Assembly: GCF_900110425.1 (NCBI RefSeq)
Contig: NZ_FODS01000001.1
Location: 248,001-312,000, forward strand
Source: Salinihabitans flavidus
GTDB taxonomy: Bacteria; Pseudomonadota; Alphaproteobacteria; Rhodobacterales; Rhodobacteraceae
Length of the DNA stretch: 64,000 bases
Reading direction: 5' to 3'
The notes below the pieces were generated by a model. That model was not told the origin of the DNA, did no database searches, and was given only the letters and a program-made list of their open reading frames with translations. Positions 51,756 to 61,819 of the stretch are shown here, piece after piece. The stretch's first letter is position 1. Every line of letters begins with the position of its first letter. The position numbers were made by a program, and so were the translations under genes.

Positions 51756-53663
51756 ATGGTTGGGATCTGGATGAATCTGTCTTTCTACTTCAATCTGACG
51801 CGGTCTCAGAAAAGCAAGATCCTTCTTGGATTTGACACGTTCTGGCTGATCGTATCCTTTTTCGGGGCGCAGTCGCTCATCCTCGGGGAATGGCCATGGC
51901 ACGGCGACATGGCTAACAGCCTGACCTATCTGGCGATCGTGCTTCCAACTGCGCTCTGTTTTATCGTGTTTTTCGGCGTTCACCGCGTAAAGCTCAATGC
52001 TTATGGAATGCAGGGCATGGTCGAGACGGCGGCGCTCGCGATAGTCGTCGGAGCATGTGCTCTGGCGAGCAGTCACCTGCCCTATGTGCGAAATGTGCTG
52101 ACACCCTTGCCGGTGCCGGTTTTTGTCGTGTTCTCCATGCTGTTTCTCATCCTGTCGGTGACCGGTCGCCTCCTGCTGCGCGAAATCGTGCTGCACATCT
52201 ACCGCAGCGTGCAGAATCGAAAGCGGGTTCTGATCTACGGGGCGGGCCAGACCGGGCAACAACTCGCCGCAGCTCTGCTGACCGACAATGAATTTGAAGC
52301 GATCGGTTTTGTCGACGACAATCCCGTATTGCAAAACCTCACCATTGGCGGGCTTCGCGTCGACTCCCCCAAGAACCTCCGCAAACTCGTGGAGCAGTTG
52401 GACGTCAACCGAATCGTGCTTGCCATGCCATCGGCAAGCCAGCATGTGCGCATGCGAATTGCACAGGATCTGCGCGGCCTTGGCTGCGAGGTTCATGCCG
52501 TGCCCTCCTTTGCCGAGATGGTCCTGCGCGGCGACAACGCCGCTCAATCCGTCGCCCCCATCGCCGCCGCAAGCCTGCTTGGGCGCGACGGTCTTGAGGC
52601 AGACCTTCCCGTTGTCAACGGAACGTATCAGGCGCGTCGGGTTCTCGTCACCGGCGCGGGCGGCTCCATCGGATCGGAGTTGTGCCGACAGCTTCTGGCC
52701 TGCAATCCCTCCATCCTTGTTCTGCTCGATCACAGCGAACTCGCGCTCTACAACATGCTGCGCGAACTGACGGATCTCGCTCCCAACCTGCCGATCGAGC
52801 CGGTGCTCGGGAGCATATGCCAGTACGACATGATGCTTGATGTGATCAAGCGATACCAGATTGATGTAATTTTCCACGCCGCTGCCTACAAGCATGTGCC
52901 GCTGGTCGAAGACAACTCCATTGAGGGGCTGCGCAACAACGTGTTTGGCACCCGCAATGTGGCAGAGGCCGCGCGGGTTCTGGAGGTGGATCGCTTCATC
53001 CTCGTCTCTTCGGACAAGGCGGTGCGCCCCACGTCCATCATGGGCGCGTCGAAGCGTCTCGCGGAACTGGTGGTGCAGGATCTCGCCACCCGCAGCACGA
53101 AAACCTGTTACTCCATGGTGCGTTTCGGGAATGTACTTGGCTCCTCCGGCTCGGTCATTCCACTCTTCGAGGATCAGATCAGGCGTGGCGGCCCCGTCAC
53201 CGTGACCCATTCCGACGTGACACGCTATTTCATGACCGTATCCGAAGCGGTGCGCCTTGTGCTTCTGGCCGGCAGCTTTGCCCGGGGCGGCGATGTCTTC
53301 GTGCTCGACATGGGCAAACCCGTGATCATCCGCGATCTCGCCCGCAAGATGATCGAAAGCGCCGGTTACACCGTTCAGGACAAGAACAACCCCGATGGCG
53401 ATATCGGGATCGAGATTACCGGCCTGCGCCCCGGTGAAAAAATGCACGAAGAGCTTCTGATCGGAACCGAACAGCCCAACACCCCGCATCCAAAGATTCT
53501 TCGGGCGCAGGAAACCGGTCTTTCGGAACTGGAAGTGGCCAATGCGCTTCAGGACCTGCGTCGCGCCATCGACGCACGCGATGCCGACATGGCCCGGGCC
53601 GTGATCCGCCGCTGGGTCGAAATCGGCACCCGAGACGAAAGCAAGAACCTCATCAATCAGTAG
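51756..53663 (+). CDS. WbpM/CapD-type nucleotide-sugar 4,6-dehydratase/epimerase
   Basis: 635 residues. Four N-terminal membrane segments (about 20-135) and a first Rossmann-like domain (VLIYGAGQTGQQLA) precede the catalytic SDR domain (about 290-590). The NAD loop is VTGAGGSIGSELCRQ, followed by FHAAAYKHVPLVEDN. The catalytic motif SSDKAVRPTSIMGASKR has Met in place of the usual Tyr of the YxxxK motif, a hallmark of the FlaA1/WbpM dehydratase group. Probably a UDP-GlcNAc 4,6-dehydratase initiating synthesis of rare amino sugars. An in-frame ATG at 51771 is an alternative start. Confidence 0.9.
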   Translation: MVGIWMNLSFYFNLTRSQKSKILLGFDTFWLIVSFFGAQSLILGEWPWHGDMANSLTYLAIVLPTALCFIVFFGVHRVKLNAYGMQGMVETAALAIVVGACALASSHLPYVRNVLTPLPVPVFVVFSMLFLILSVTGRLLLREIVLHIYRSVQNRKRVLIYGAGQTGQQLAAALLTDNEFEAIGFVDDNPVLQNLTIGGLRVDSPKNLRKLVEQLDVNRIVLAMPSASQHVRMRIAQDLRGLGCEVHAVPSFAEMVLRGDNAAQSVAPIAAASLLGRDGLEADLPVVNGTYQARRVLVTGAGGSIGSELCRQLLACNPSILVLLDHSELALYNMLRELTDLAPNLPIEPVLGSICQYDMMLDVIKRYQIDVIFHAAAYKHVPLVEDNSIEGLRNNVFGTRNVAEAARVLEVDRFILVSSDKAVRPTSIMGASKRLAELVVQDLATRSTKTCYSMVRFGNVLGSSGSVIPLFEDQIRRGGPVTVTHSDVTRYFMTVSEAVRLVLLAGSFARGGDVFVLDMGKPVIIRDLARKMIESAGYTVQDKNNPDGDIGIEITGLRPGEKMHEELLIGTEQPNTPHPKILRAQETGLSELEVANALQDLRRAIDARDADMARAVIRRWVEIGTRDESKNLINQ

Positions 53664-54690
53664 CGGGCCTGCGTCCGTAATACTCTCGGTACCAAGCAAC
53701 GAACCGGGCCACGCCGTCCTCTACCGGGGTGGAGGGGCGCCTGCTTGTCAAATCCTCCAGAAGATCCGCCGCCGCCCACGTCGCGGGCACGTCCCCCGCC
53801 TGCATCTCCATGAAGTTCTTTTCCGCTGTCCGGCCGGTCGCGGCCTCCACAGCTTCGACAAACCGCATGAGCGGCACGGAATCGCCATTGCCGATGTTGA
53901 CCACGCGCCACGGCGCCACCGGGCTCAGGCTATCGACACCACTCACGGCACCACGCCCGTCAGCCTGCGGCGGCACTGCGTCGATCAGGGCCAGGATTCC
54001 CGCCACCAAATCGTCGATATAGGTGAAATCGCGCCGCATATTGCCATGATTGTAGATATCGATCGGCCGTCCCTTCAGGATCGCGCTGGTAAACTTGAAA
54101 AGCGCCATATCCGGTCGCCCCCACGGGCCATAGACCGTGAAGAACCGGAACATCGTGACCGGCAGACGATAGAGGTGGGCGTAGGAATGCGCCATCGCCT
54201 CATTTGCCTTCTTGGTCGCGGCATAAAACGACAGTTGCCAGTCCGCACGATCCGTCTCGCGGTAGGGCATATCCTCGTTCGCACCATAGGCCGAGGATGT
54301 GGAAGCCAGAAGCATATGCGCCGGGGGGAAGGCACGCGCCGCCTCCAGCAATTCGAACGTACCCAAAAGGTTCGCCTCCACGTAGGAGCGCGGGGCCTCT
54401 ATCGAATAGCGCACCCCCGCTTGCGCGGCGAGGTGCACCACCACGTCGGGGCGCTCCTCCTCGAAGAGTGAAAGCAGCCGCCCCGGCTCTTCAAGGCGCG
54501 CCTCGACCGAGGTGAAATTCTCATGCGTCTCCAGACCTGCGTGCCGGTCGCGTTTGAGCGTGACATCGTAATAGTCGGTCATCGCGTCGAGCCCGATCAC
54601 GCGCCATCCCGCATCCAGAAGCGCCCGCGCGGTGTGAAATCCGATAAACCCTGCCGATCCCGTCACCAGCGCCGTTCTGTGTATTGCCAT
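53653..54690 (-). CDS. UDP-glucuronate 4-epimerase-like SDR protein
   Basis: 345 residues, NAD-dependent epimerase fold. The NAD motif GSAGFIGFHTARALLDAG, the catalytic YAATKKANE (Tyr-x3-Lys), and the family pattern RFFTVYGPWGRPDMALFKF and NHGNMRRDFTYIDD fit UDP-glucuronate/galacturonate C4-epimerases (LspL/CapI). It would make UDP-galacturonate for the polysaccharide. It converges with wbpM-like, the 3' ends overlapping by 11 bases. Confidence 0.88.
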   Translation of the reverse strand: MAIHRTALVTGSAGFIGFHTARALLDAGWRVIGLDAMTDYYDVTLKRDRHAGLETHENFTSVEARLEEPGRLLSLFEEERPDVVVHLAAQAGVRYSIEAPRSYVEANLLGTFELLEAARAFPPAHMLLASTSSAYGANEDMPYRETDRADWQLSFYAATKKANEAMAHSYAHLYRLPVTMFRFFTVYGPWGRPDMALFKFTSAILKGRPIDIYNHGNMRRDFTYIDDLVAGILALIDAVPPQADGRGAVSGVDSLSPVAPWRVVNIGNGDSVPLMRFVEAVEAATGRTAEKNFMEMQAGDVPATWAAADLLEDLTSRRPSTPVEDGVARFVAWYREYYGRRPATD

Positions 54691-54708
54691 TGCCTGTTCC
54701 GTCTTCTG

Positions 54709-55947
54709 TTATTCGTCCGGCAGCCCGCGCTGCATCGCCACGCGCCGCCGCTCCTGCCTCACCCGGCGTCCGAAGCGCCAGAATCGGAAAAGGGGTTGCT
54801 CACGCTCAGACCGCCCGAAAAGGCCGCCGGACTGTTCCCAGTATCCAGCCTCCCGGAATCGCACCCGATGATAAAGCGCCGTGGGTGAAAACAGCATGAG
54901 CGTCACGATCCTTCCCGATGCCGCGAGTTCCGCCGCCTTCCTGCGCAACGCCTGCCGCCTCCAGATTCGCCCCGAGATCAGAACGCTTCGCCCGCCGGGA
55001 CGTCCCGGAAAGGGACGGAACCCCTCGGCGGCACGCGGAAGGGGGGGCTGGCTGCGCAGCTCGCGCGCCTGCCCGTCCTGCCACCCCGTGCGCAGCCCGC
55101 GCAGAAGACGGCGCACTGCGCCCGGCTCCAGCCGGCCGGCGACCATATGCGAAACAAGCCGCCGACGCTGCTCCGCTTGAAAACGCGCCCATGCCCCGGC
55201 CTGCTCATTCTGCGGCGCGTGCTTGCGCAGGAACACCGCGAAACTTGCCCCCATCTGGTGCAAATCGCGCGGCACTCGATCCGCGCGGCGTCGCTCGCTT
55301 GAAAGATAGCCGTGATGCACCTCAGCCAATGGAACGATGGCCGTGGCCAGACCATCCGCAGCCAGTCGCAGGTTCATGTCGGTTTCATCAAGGAAGAACC
55401 GGAAGGCCGGATCGAAACCGCCCATATTGGCAAGGATATCGCGCCGCGCGGCCATATTGGTGCCCTCGGTCTTGATCGCCCTCTCCGCATTTGGAAAAAG
55501 GACGACAGGCCGATCCCCCGTCACCTCAAGCGCGCGCGTCTGCGCAAGCCGGTCCACCGACTGCGCCCGCCACTGGAACGCAATCCCGTTGCGCCCGCGC
55601 ACGAACCCACCGGCCGCCGCAACCCGCGGCTCGGCAAACGGCGCCGTCAGATGCCAAAGCCACGTCGGCTCCGCCACTGCATCATCGTCGATGAAGGCGA
55701 CCACCTCGCCCGTCGCCGCCGCGATACCGCGATTGCGTGCCGCCGATATATTGGCGTCCTGATAAGGCACCAGCTTGAGATGCTCTGCGAACGGCAGTGC
55801 CTCCGCCGCCGCGATTCCGCCCGGATCGGCCACCACAATGATCTCGAATGCGGGGTGCATCTGTTGCGACAGCCCTTTCAGGCATAGCCGAAGCGCCGCG
55901 GGCCGTTCCCGGGACACCACCACCACGCTGACCGGACACTGGCTCAC
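54709..55947 (-). CDS. GT2-family glycosyltransferase
   Basis: 412 residues from GTG at 55947 (AGAAGG nine bases upstream); a longer in-frame ATG overlaps cysQ. The domain starts CPVSVVVVSRERPAALRLCLKGLSQQ, followed by ISAARNRGIAAATGEVVAFIDDDAVAEP (metal-binding DDD), then MGGFDPAFRFFLDETDMNLRLA. C-terminal 100 residues are Arg-rich and of unknown role. It lies 4 bases downstream of cysQ. Probably adds a sugar to the exported glycan. Confidence 0.82.
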   Translation of the reverse strand: MSQCPVSVVVVSRERPAALRLCLKGLSQQMHPAFEIIVVADPGGIAAAEALPFAEHLKLVPYQDANISAARNRGIAAATGEVVAFIDDDAVAEPTWLWHLTAPFAEPRVAAAGGFVRGRNGIAFQWRAQSVDRLAQTRALEVTGDRPVVLFPNAERAIKTEGTNMAARRDILANMGGFDPAFRFFLDETDMNLRLAADGLATAIVPLAEVHHGYLSSERRRADRVPRDLHQMGASFAVFLRKHAPQNEQAGAWARFQAEQRRRLVSHMVAGRLEPGAVRRLLRGLRTGWQDGQARELRSQPPLPRAAEGFRPFPGRPGGRSVLISGRIWRRQALRRKAAELAASGRIVTLMLFSPTALYHRVRFREAGYWEQSGGLFGRSEREQPLFRFWRFGRRVRQERRRVAMQRGLPDE

Positions 55948-55951
55948 ACTG

Positions 55952-56764
55952 CTACGCCTTCTGAAGCTCCACCCCGGGGGCATGTGCAATGAAGAACGGG
56001 TTGGCAAACTCCGCCTTGCCATAGGTCAGAAGGCTGTGATCGTCGAACCGCACGACCGAGCCCCCGGCCCCCAGAAGCACTGCATGCCCCGCCGCGGTAT
56101 CCCATTCCATCGTTCGACCGAGCCGCGGATAGAGATCGGCCTCCCCCGTCGCCACAAGACAGAACTTGAGAGATGATCCCGCGCTCTTGGAATCTTTCAC
56201 CGCGTATTTGCCGATGTAGTCGTCGGTCGCCTGATCGCGGTGCGATTTCGACGCGACGACCATCAGCGCGCCATTGTCGGGCTTTGATACTTGTATCGGC
56301 GTCACATCGCCCGGCGCGACCTTGTCAAAGGGTCCGGTCTCTTCCACCGACTGCCCCTCCGGCCGGGTATAGAACATGCGTTCCTTCGCCGGTGCATAGA
56401 CAACGCCGCGCAGCGGCATGCCGTTTTCGACATAGGCGATATTGACGGTGAAATCTCCACGTCGGTTTATGAATTCCTTGGTGCCGTCCAGCGGATCGAC
56501 AATCAGGAAAGTGTCACCCTGCGCCATGTGGCTGTCGGCCTGTTCCTCCGTCACAAGCATCGCGTCCGGAAACGCCGCACGCAACCCGTCCGAAATGATC
56601 TCATCCGCCGCTTCATCGGCCACCGTCACCGGGCTGTCGTCCAACTTCAGCTTCACGTCGAAATCGTCCGAATTGTAGATCTCCATGATCTTGTCCCCCG
56701 CTTCGAGGGCAAGCCGGCGCATGACGGGAATGAGTGTTGTGTAGTTCAAGAGACTCTCCTGCAC
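55952..56764 (-). CDS. cysQ: 3'(2'),5'-bisphosphate nucleotidase CysQ
   Basis: 270-residue inositol-monophosphatase fold enzyme. Metal-binding motifs: VTEEQADS (Glu), DPLDGTKEF (Asp-Pro-Leu-Asp-Gly) and WDTAAGHAVLLGAGG. It hydrolyses 3'-phosphoadenosine 5'-phosphate (PAP), the by-product of PAPS-dependent sulfation, and so relieves product inhibition. Its place in a polysaccharide locus with sulfotransferases fits recycling during glycan sulfation; it also serves general sulfur metabolism. Confidence 0.93.
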   Translation of the reverse strand: MQESLLNYTTLIPVMRRLALEAGDKIMEIYNSDDFDVKLKLDDSPVTVADEAADEIISDGLRAAFPDAMLVTEEQADSHMAQGDTFLIVDPLDGTKEFINRRGDFTVNIAYVENGMPLRGVVYAPAKERMFYTRPEGQSVEETGPFDKVAPGDVTPIQVSKPDNGALMVVASKSHRDQATDDYIGKYAVKDSKSAGSSLKFCLVATGEADLYPRLGRTMEWDTAAGHAVLLGAGGSVVRFDDHSLLTYGKAEFANPFFIAHAPGVELQKA

Positions 56765-56866
56765 GGATTTGTTTGAATAATGGCCTTTGCCCCCTTATGC
56801 TCCGGTCGTAACGGAACGGCAAGAATTCCATGTCAAACCGAGCCCAACAGCAGGGGTCTTGAGGCA

Positions 56867-57688
56867 ATGTTTCAGAAAACGCTTCCCAGGACGACACTGG
56901 GTTCGGTCATCGTGCTCGCCGAGCTGACCTACCATGCCGTTGTTCGCAGTGTGCGCAAGACCCACGGCAATGCGATCATGTCGATCCTCATCAACATCGT
57001 TCAGGCGGTGATGTTCGTGCTTGCCTTCTATGTCATGTTCTCAGTGCTGGGGTTGCGGGGCACTGCCCTGCGTGGCGATTTTCTTCTGTATATAATGAGC
57101 GGGATTTTCCTGTTTCTGACGCACAACCGCACGCTCGGCGCGGTGGTCGGGTCCGAAGGGCCGTCTTCGCCGATGATGAAACACGCGCCGATGAACACGA
57201 TCATCGCCATCGGGGCCGCCGCCTTCGGGGCGCTTTACATTCAGGTGCTGTCGCTTGCGGCGATCCTGTTCGTCTACCACGCCGCCTTTACCCCGCTGGA
57301 GATCAATCAGCCGATCGCGACCTTCGGCATGCTGCTTCTGGCATGGTTTACCGGGTTGGCGATCGGGGTGCTGCTGCTCGCGCTGAAGCCATGGTTCCCC
57401 ACCTTCGTGCAGATCGCCACCACCGTTTATCAGCGTGCCAACATGATCGCATCGGGCAAGATGTTCGTGGCCAACACGCTGCCGGGCTTCATGCTTGCCA
57501 TGTTCGACTGGAACCCGCTGTTTCATTGCATCGACCAGGCGCGCGGCTTTGCCTTCATCAACTATTTTCCGCGCTACAGTTCGGTGGAATATCCCCTGAT
57601 CGTGGGCACCATCCTTCTGATGATCGGCCTGATGGGGGAGTTCTATACAAGACGCCGCGCCTCCATGAGCTGGGAAGCCCGGCGCTGA
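56867..57688 (+). CDS. ABC-2-type polysaccharide export permease (KpsM-like)
   Basis: 273 residues with six hydrophobic segments in the ABC-2 pattern: VVRSVRKTHGNAIMSILINIVQAVMFVLAF, LLYIMSGIFLFLTHNRTLGAVVGSEG, LDW-type WNPLFHCIDQARGFAFINYFPR. It is the KpsM-like permease of capsular polysaccharide/teichoic-type export. The ATPase partner (KpsT) is not seen near. Start 56867 has GAGG just upstream. Divergent from cysQ. Confidence 0.8.
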   Translation: MFQKTLPRTTLGSVIVLAELTYHAVVRSVRKTHGNAIMSILINIVQAVMFVLAFYVMFSVLGLRGTALRGDFLLYIMSGIFLFLTHNRTLGAVVGSEGPSSPMMKHAPMNTIIAIGAAAFGALYIQVLSLAAILFVYHAAFTPLEINQPIATFGMLLLAWFTGLAIGVLLLALKPWFPTFVQIATTVYQRANMIASGKMFVANTLPGFMLAMFDWNPLFHCIDQARGFAFINYFPRYSSVEYPLIVGTILLMIGLMGEFYTRRRASMSWEARR

Positions 57689-57731
57689 GCCGCCGGTCGC
57701 GCTACGCCGACACCCGCCGCCTCGCGGACAC

Positions 57732-58337
57732 CTAGGCAACCACGCGCAGGGTCAGGTTGATTCGTCCTCCCTTCGGTAAAAGACGCGATGTGCCAAACCG
57801 GATTCGATCCACCCCGTGATAGGCCAGACGCGCCGCTCCCCCCATCACCACGACATCGCCGGACGCAAGCCAGATCGACTCCGTCTTGCCGCCTCGCGTC
57901 GTATTGCCCATTCGAAACAGGGCGTCATCGCCGAGCGACACGGACACCACCGGAAAACCGAAGTCCCCTTCGTCGCGGTCCTGATGAAGACCCATCCGGG
58001 TGTCCTCGCCGTAGAAGTTGATCAGGCAGCAATCGGGCGCACGCTCAACCCCGCTGACTGCATCCCAGATGGCAAGCACGTCCTGCGGGATCGGCGGCCA
58101 GTCCACGCCCGACGGACGGCGCGGCTCATATCGGTATCCGCGCCGATCCGTCACCCAGCCCACCCGGCCGGCCGAAGTCATCCGAACCGACATCTGCTTG
58201 CCCGATGGCGTTACAGGCCGGACCAGCGGCGCGTATTCCACAACTTCGCGGATGGCGCCGAGGACGGTGGCCTGCTCCGCCTGCCCGAGAAGACCCTTGT
58301 GGATCTCGAACCCCCTGATCCGAAGCTGCTCAGCCAT
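57732..58337 (-). CDS. alkB: DNA/RNA repair dioxygenase AlkB
   Basis: 201-residue Fe(II)/2-oxoglutarate dioxygenase removing 1-methyladenine and 3-methylcytosine. The iron ligands are the HxD in GLHQDRDEGDF and the later His in RLAYHGVDRI, and the 2OG Arg lies in the C-terminal RINLTLR. MGLHQDRDE, INFYGEDTRM and FRMGNTTRGG are typical. It lies divergently upstream of dnaK. Confidence 0.93.
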   Translation of the reverse strand: MAEQLRIRGFEIHKGLLGQAEQATVLGAIREVVEYAPLVRPVTPSGKQMSVRMTSAGRVGWVTDRRGYRYEPRRPSGVDWPPIPQDVLAIWDAVSGVERAPDCCLINFYGEDTRMGLHQDRDEGDFGFPVVSVSLGDDALFRMGNTTRGGKTESIWLASGDVVVMGGAARLAYHGVDRIRFGTSRLLPKGGRINLTLRVVA

Positions 58338-58396
58338 GTCTGCGCCTCAGGTGCCGAAAATTGCCCGTATTTAACGCCGCCCCCCTCTGCGAGGTG

Positions 58397-58426
58397 CTTG
58401 CAGCGCCGATTTCCCCTCCCTATATA
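58397..58426 (+). promoter_or_regulatory. Heat-shock (RpoH) promoter upstream of dnaK
   Basis: CTTG (58397-58400), 18-base spacer, CCTATATA (58419-58426). This fits the alphaproteobacterial sigma32 consensus CTTG-N17/18-CYTATNT. It lies about 106 bases before the dnaK start, so the leader is about 100 bases. Control by RpoH is inferred. Confidence 0.7.
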
Positions 58427-58532
58427 CCCTCCGAAACGTGATCGTCCAAAGGGTCGGTCATGAAAGAGTCCGGGGACGGATGCCGAAACGGGTCCGGCCT
58501 CGAAACATCGCCTAAGTCAGAAGGGATCAGAA

Positions 58533-60449
58533 ATGAGCAAAGTGATTGGGATCGACCTCGGGACAACCAACTCCTGTGTGGCCATCATGGATGGGGCACA
58601 ATCGAAGGTCATCGAGAATTCGGAAGGGTCCCGCACGACCCCCTCGATTGTCGCCTTCACCGAGAATGAGCGCCTTGTCGGCCAGCCGGCCAAACGTCAG
58701 GCGGTCACCAACCCCGAAAATACCATCTTTGGCGTGAAGCGCCTGATCGGCCGCCGCGTGGACGATGCCGAAGTCACCAAGGACAAGAAGATGGTCCCGT
58801 TCAAGATCATGGACGGTGGCAACGGCGACGCCTGGGTTGAGGCGCGTGGCGAAAAGTATTCACCCTCCCAGATTTCCGCCTTCATCCTCGGCAAGATGAA
58901 GGAGACCGCCGAATCCTATCTCGGCGAAGAGGTGACGCAGGCCGTCATCACCGTGCCGGCCTACTTCAACGACGCTCAGCGTCAGGCCACCAAGGATGCG
59001 GGCAAGATCGCCGGGCTGGAGGTGCTGCGGATCATCAACGAACCGACCGCCGCCGCGCTGGCCTATGGCCTCGACAAGAAAGAGACACACACCATCGCCG
59101 TCTATGACCTTGGCGGCGGTACCTTCGACGTCACGATCCTTGAGATTGACGATGGTCTGTTCGAAGTGAAGTCCACCAACGGGGACACTTTCCTCGGCGG
59201 TGAGGATTTCGACATGCGAATCGTCAACTACCTCGCCGATGAGTTCAAAAAGGAAAACGGCGTCGATCTCAGCCAGGACAAGATGGCCCTCCAACGCCTG
59301 AAAGAGGCCGCCGAGAAGGCCAAGATCGAACTGAGCTCCACCACCCAGACAGAGATCAACCAACCGTTCATCTCCATGGGCGCCAACGGCCAGCCGCTGC
59401 ACCTGGTGATGAAACTCACCCGCGCCAAGCTGGAATCGCTGGTGGGCGACCTGATCAAGTCGTCGATGAAGCCCTGCCAGGCCGCATTGAAGGATGCCGG
59501 GATCTCGGCCTCCGATGTGGATGAGGTGGTTCTCGTGGGCGGCATGACCCGCATGCCCAAGGTCATGGAGGAAGTGACCAAGTTCTTCGGCAAGGAGCCG
59601 CACAAGGGCGTAAACCCCGACGAGGTGGTTGCTCTGGGCGCCGCGATTCAGGCCGGCGTTCTGCAAGGCGACGTGAAGGATGTGGTCCTGCTCGACGTGA
59701 CTCCGCTCTCGCTCGGCATCGAAACGCTGGGCGGCGTGTTCACCCGGCTGATCGACCGCAACACCACGATCCCGACGAAGAAATCGCAGGTCTTCTCCAC
59801 CGCCGAGGACAATCAGAACGCCGTGACCATCCGCGTGTTCCAGGGCGAGCGCGAAATGGCCTCCGACAACAAGATGCTCGGTCAGTTCAATCTTGAGGAC
59901 ATTCCACCCGCACCGCGCGGCATGCCCCAGATCGAGGTGACGTTTGACATCGACGCCAACGGCATCGTGAACGTCTCCGCCAAGGACAAGGGCACCAACA
60001 AGGAACAGAAGATCACGATTCAGGCGTCCGGCGGCCTCTCGGAAGAGGATATCGAGCGCATGGTCAAGGACGCCGAGGAGAATGCCGAGGCGGACAAGAC
60101 CCGCAAGGAACTCGTGGAGTCCAGAAACCAGGCCGAAAGCCTCATCCACACGACAGAGAAGTCGCTGGAAGAGCATGGCGACAAGGTCGACCCCACCACG
60201 GTGGAGGCAATCGAACTGGCCATTGCCGCGCTCAAGGACGATCTCGAAGGCGACAACCCCGAGAAGATCAAGTCCGGTATTCAGAACGTCATGGAATCCT
60301 CCATGAAACTGGGTGAGGCGATCTACAAGGCGAGCCAGGAAGAGGACGGCGGCGATGATTCCGCCTCCACGGACGATGCGACCGGTCCGGGCGACGACGA
60401 TATCGTCGATGCCGACTTCGAAGACCTGGACGACGAAAACAAGCGCTGA
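58533..60449 (+). CDS. dnaK: Hsp70 chaperone DnaK
   Basis: 638-residue Hsp70. N-terminal ATPase (about 1-385) with [30 protein letters not shown] and [12 protein letters not shown]; substrate domain from about 390; C-terminal helical lid ending [23 protein letters not shown] precedes the ATG. It folds nascent and heat-damaged proteins with DnaJ/GrpE. Expression is likely from the RpoH-type promoter. Confidence 0.99.
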   Translation: MSKVIGIDLGTTNSCVAIMDGAQSKVIENSEGSRTTPSIVAFTENERLVGQPAKRQAVTNPENTIFGVKRLIGRRVDDAEVTKDKKMVPFKIMDGGNGDAWVEARGEKYSPSQISAFILGKMKETAESYLGEEVTQAVITVPAYFNDAQRQATKDAGKIAGLEVLRIINEPTAAALAYGLDKKETHTIAVYDLGGGTFDVTILEIDDGLFEVKSTNGDTFLGGEDFDMRIVNYLADEFKKENGVDLSQDKMALQRLKEAAEKAKIELSSTTQTEINQPFISMGANGQPLHLVMKLTRAKLESLVGDLIKSSMKPCQAALKDAGISASDVDEVVLVGGMTRMPKVMEEVTKFFGKEPHKGVNPDEVVALGAAIQAGVLQGDVKDVVLLDVTPLSLGIETLGGVFTRLIDRNTTIPTKKSQVFSTAEDNQNAVTIRVFQGEREMASDNKMLGQFNLEDIPPAPRGMPQIEVTFDIDANGIVNVSAKDKGTNKEQKITIQASGGLSEEDIERMVKDAEENAEADKTRKELVESRNQAESLIHTTEKSLEEHGDKVDPTTVEAIELAIAALKDDLEGDNPEKIKSGIQNVMESSMKLGEAIYKASQEEDGGDDSASTDDATGPGDDDIVDADFEDLDDENKR

Positions 60450-60474
60450 TGCGCCCAACGTCGGAACCGACAGG

Positions 60475-60499
60475 GGCCGGTCCGGTTGCCGGACCGGCC
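60475..60499 (+). terminator. Strong hairpin between dnaK and dnaJ
   Basis: GGCCGGTCCGG-TTG-CCGGACCGGCC, a perfect 11-base stem and 3-base loop in the 79-base dnaK-dnaJ gap. No T-run follows, so it is more likely a processing or attenuating hairpin that lowers dnaJ relative to dnaK than a full terminator. Confidence 0.5.
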
Positions 60500-60528
60500 T
60501 CTCTCATTCCGGCATAAAGGAGTGACCC

Positions 60529-61698
60529 ATGGCAAAACGTGACTTCTACGATGTGCTTGGCGTCAGCAAGGGTGCATCCGCGGACGAGATCAAGAAGGCA
60601 TATCGCAAGAAGGCCAAGGAACTGCATCCCGACCGCAACAAGGATGACCCCGAGTCCGAGGCACAGTTCAAGGAAGTGAACGAAGCCTACGAGATTCTGA
60701 AGGACGCCGAAAAAAAGGCCGCCTACGATCGCTTCGGTCATGCTGCATTTGACGGCGGCATGGGCGGTGGCGGTGGCGGCGGCGCCCATCCCGGTGGATT
60801 CCGTGGCGGACCCGGCGCTCAGGGCGATTTCGCTTCCGCCTTCTCGGATGTGTTCGACGATCTGTTCGGAGATTTCATGGGCGGTCGCGGTGGCGGTGGA
60901 CGTCAGCGCGCCGCGCGCGGCTCCGACCTGCGCTACAACATGCGCATCACGCTGGAAGAGGCGTATTCCGGCCTTCAGAAAACCATTCAGGTGCCCACCT
61001 CCGTGCCCTGCGACGCCTGTGACGGATCGGGCGCCGAAGGCGGCGCCGAACCCACAACCTGCCCGACCTGTTCGGGCATGGGCAAAGTCCGCGCGCAGCA
61101 GGGTTTCTTCACCGTCGAACGCACCTGTCCCACATGCTCTGGACTTGGCCAGATCATCAAGAATCCTTGCCGCTCCTGCGGTGGACAGGGACGTGTGGAA
61201 AAGGATCGCGCGCTCAACGTGAACATCCCCGCAGGGGTGGAAACCGGCACTCGCATCCGCCTCGCCGGAGAGGGAGAAGCCGGGATGCGCGGTGGTCCGC
61301 CTGGCGATCTTTATATCTTCATCGAGGTTGCCCCGCACGAGATCTTTCAGCGCGAAGGCAACGACCTGTTCTGCCGCGTTCCCGTCTCCATGAGCGCAGC
61401 GGCCCTCGGCGGTGATATTGAGGTGCCGACGATCGACGGCGGGCGAAGCCGGGTGAAGATCCCGCCGGGGTCGCAGTCGGGACGCCAGATGCGCCTGCGC
61501 AGCAAGGGGATGCCGGCCCTGCGTGGTGGCGGCTCTGGCGACATGTTCATCGAACTGGCGGTGGAAACCCCAGTGAACCTCACGTCCCGTCAAAAGGAAC
61601 TCCTGCGAGAGTTCGCCGCCGAGAGCGAGGACAACAATCCGGAGAGCAAGAGCTTCTTCTCTTCGGTAAAAAGTTTCTGGGACAGCATGAAGGGCTGA
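60529..61698 (+). CDS. dnaJ: Hsp40 co-chaperone DnaJ
   Basis: 389 residues. J domain (1-70) with the HPD motif in [11 protein letters not shown]; Gly-rich region (about 75-125); four zinc-binding CxxCxGxG repeats ([32 protein letters not shown], about 160-222) and the C-terminal substrate domain (about 225-389). All Cys are present. It stimulates DnaK ATP hydrolysis. It is followed by a strong terminator. Confidence 0.98.
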   Translation: MAKRDFYDVLGVSKGASADEIKKAYRKKAKELHPDRNKDDPESEAQFKEVNEAYEILKDAEKKAAYDRFGHAAFDGGMGGGGGGGAHPGGFRGGPGAQGDFASAFSDVFDDLFGDFMGGRGGGGRQRAARGSDLRYNMRITLEEAYSGLQKTIQVPTSVPCDACDGSGAEGGAEPTTCPTCSGMGKVRAQQGFFTVERTCPTCSGLGQIIKNPCRSCGGQGRVEKDRALNVNIPAGVETGTRIRLAGEGEAGMRGGPPGDLYIFIEVAPHEIFQREGNDLFCRVPVSMSAAALGGDIEVPTIDGGRSRVKIPPGSQSGRQMRLRSKGMPALRGGGSGDMFIELAVETPVNLTSRQKELLREFAAESEDNNPESKSFFSSVKSFWDSMKG

Positions 61699-61720
61699 AG
61701 CTCTCACCATGTCGAAACGG

Positions 61721-61753
61721 AAAAGGCCGGGCTGTCCAAAGCCCGGCCTTTTT
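61721..61753 (+). terminator. Rho-independent terminator of dnaKJ
   Basis: AAAAGGCCGGGCT (61721-61733) pairs with AGCCCGGCCTTTT (61740-61752), with a 6-base loop and a T-run continuing to 61753. Lies 23 bases after the dnaJ stop. Confidence 0.9.
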
Positions 61754-61819
61754 CATTTCCATCGCGGTGGAGGGGTCCCCGTGTCATGCGACCCATTTCC
61801 GCCCGGGCGCGCGAAGTCA

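Noticed and set aside
51663-53699. Long minus-strand open frame of about 678 codons opposite the wbpM-like gene
   Set aside because: It is the antisense image of a clearly conserved gene; GC-rich codon bias leaves antisense frames open. No family motif or ribosome site.
58860-60458. Minus-strand open frame opposite dnaK
   Set aside because: Antisense shadow of dnaK; dnaK shows the full Hsp70 signatures on the plus strand.
60289-61710. Minus-strand open frame opposite dnaJ
   Set aside because: Antisense image of dnaJ, with repeats mirroring the Gly-rich region.
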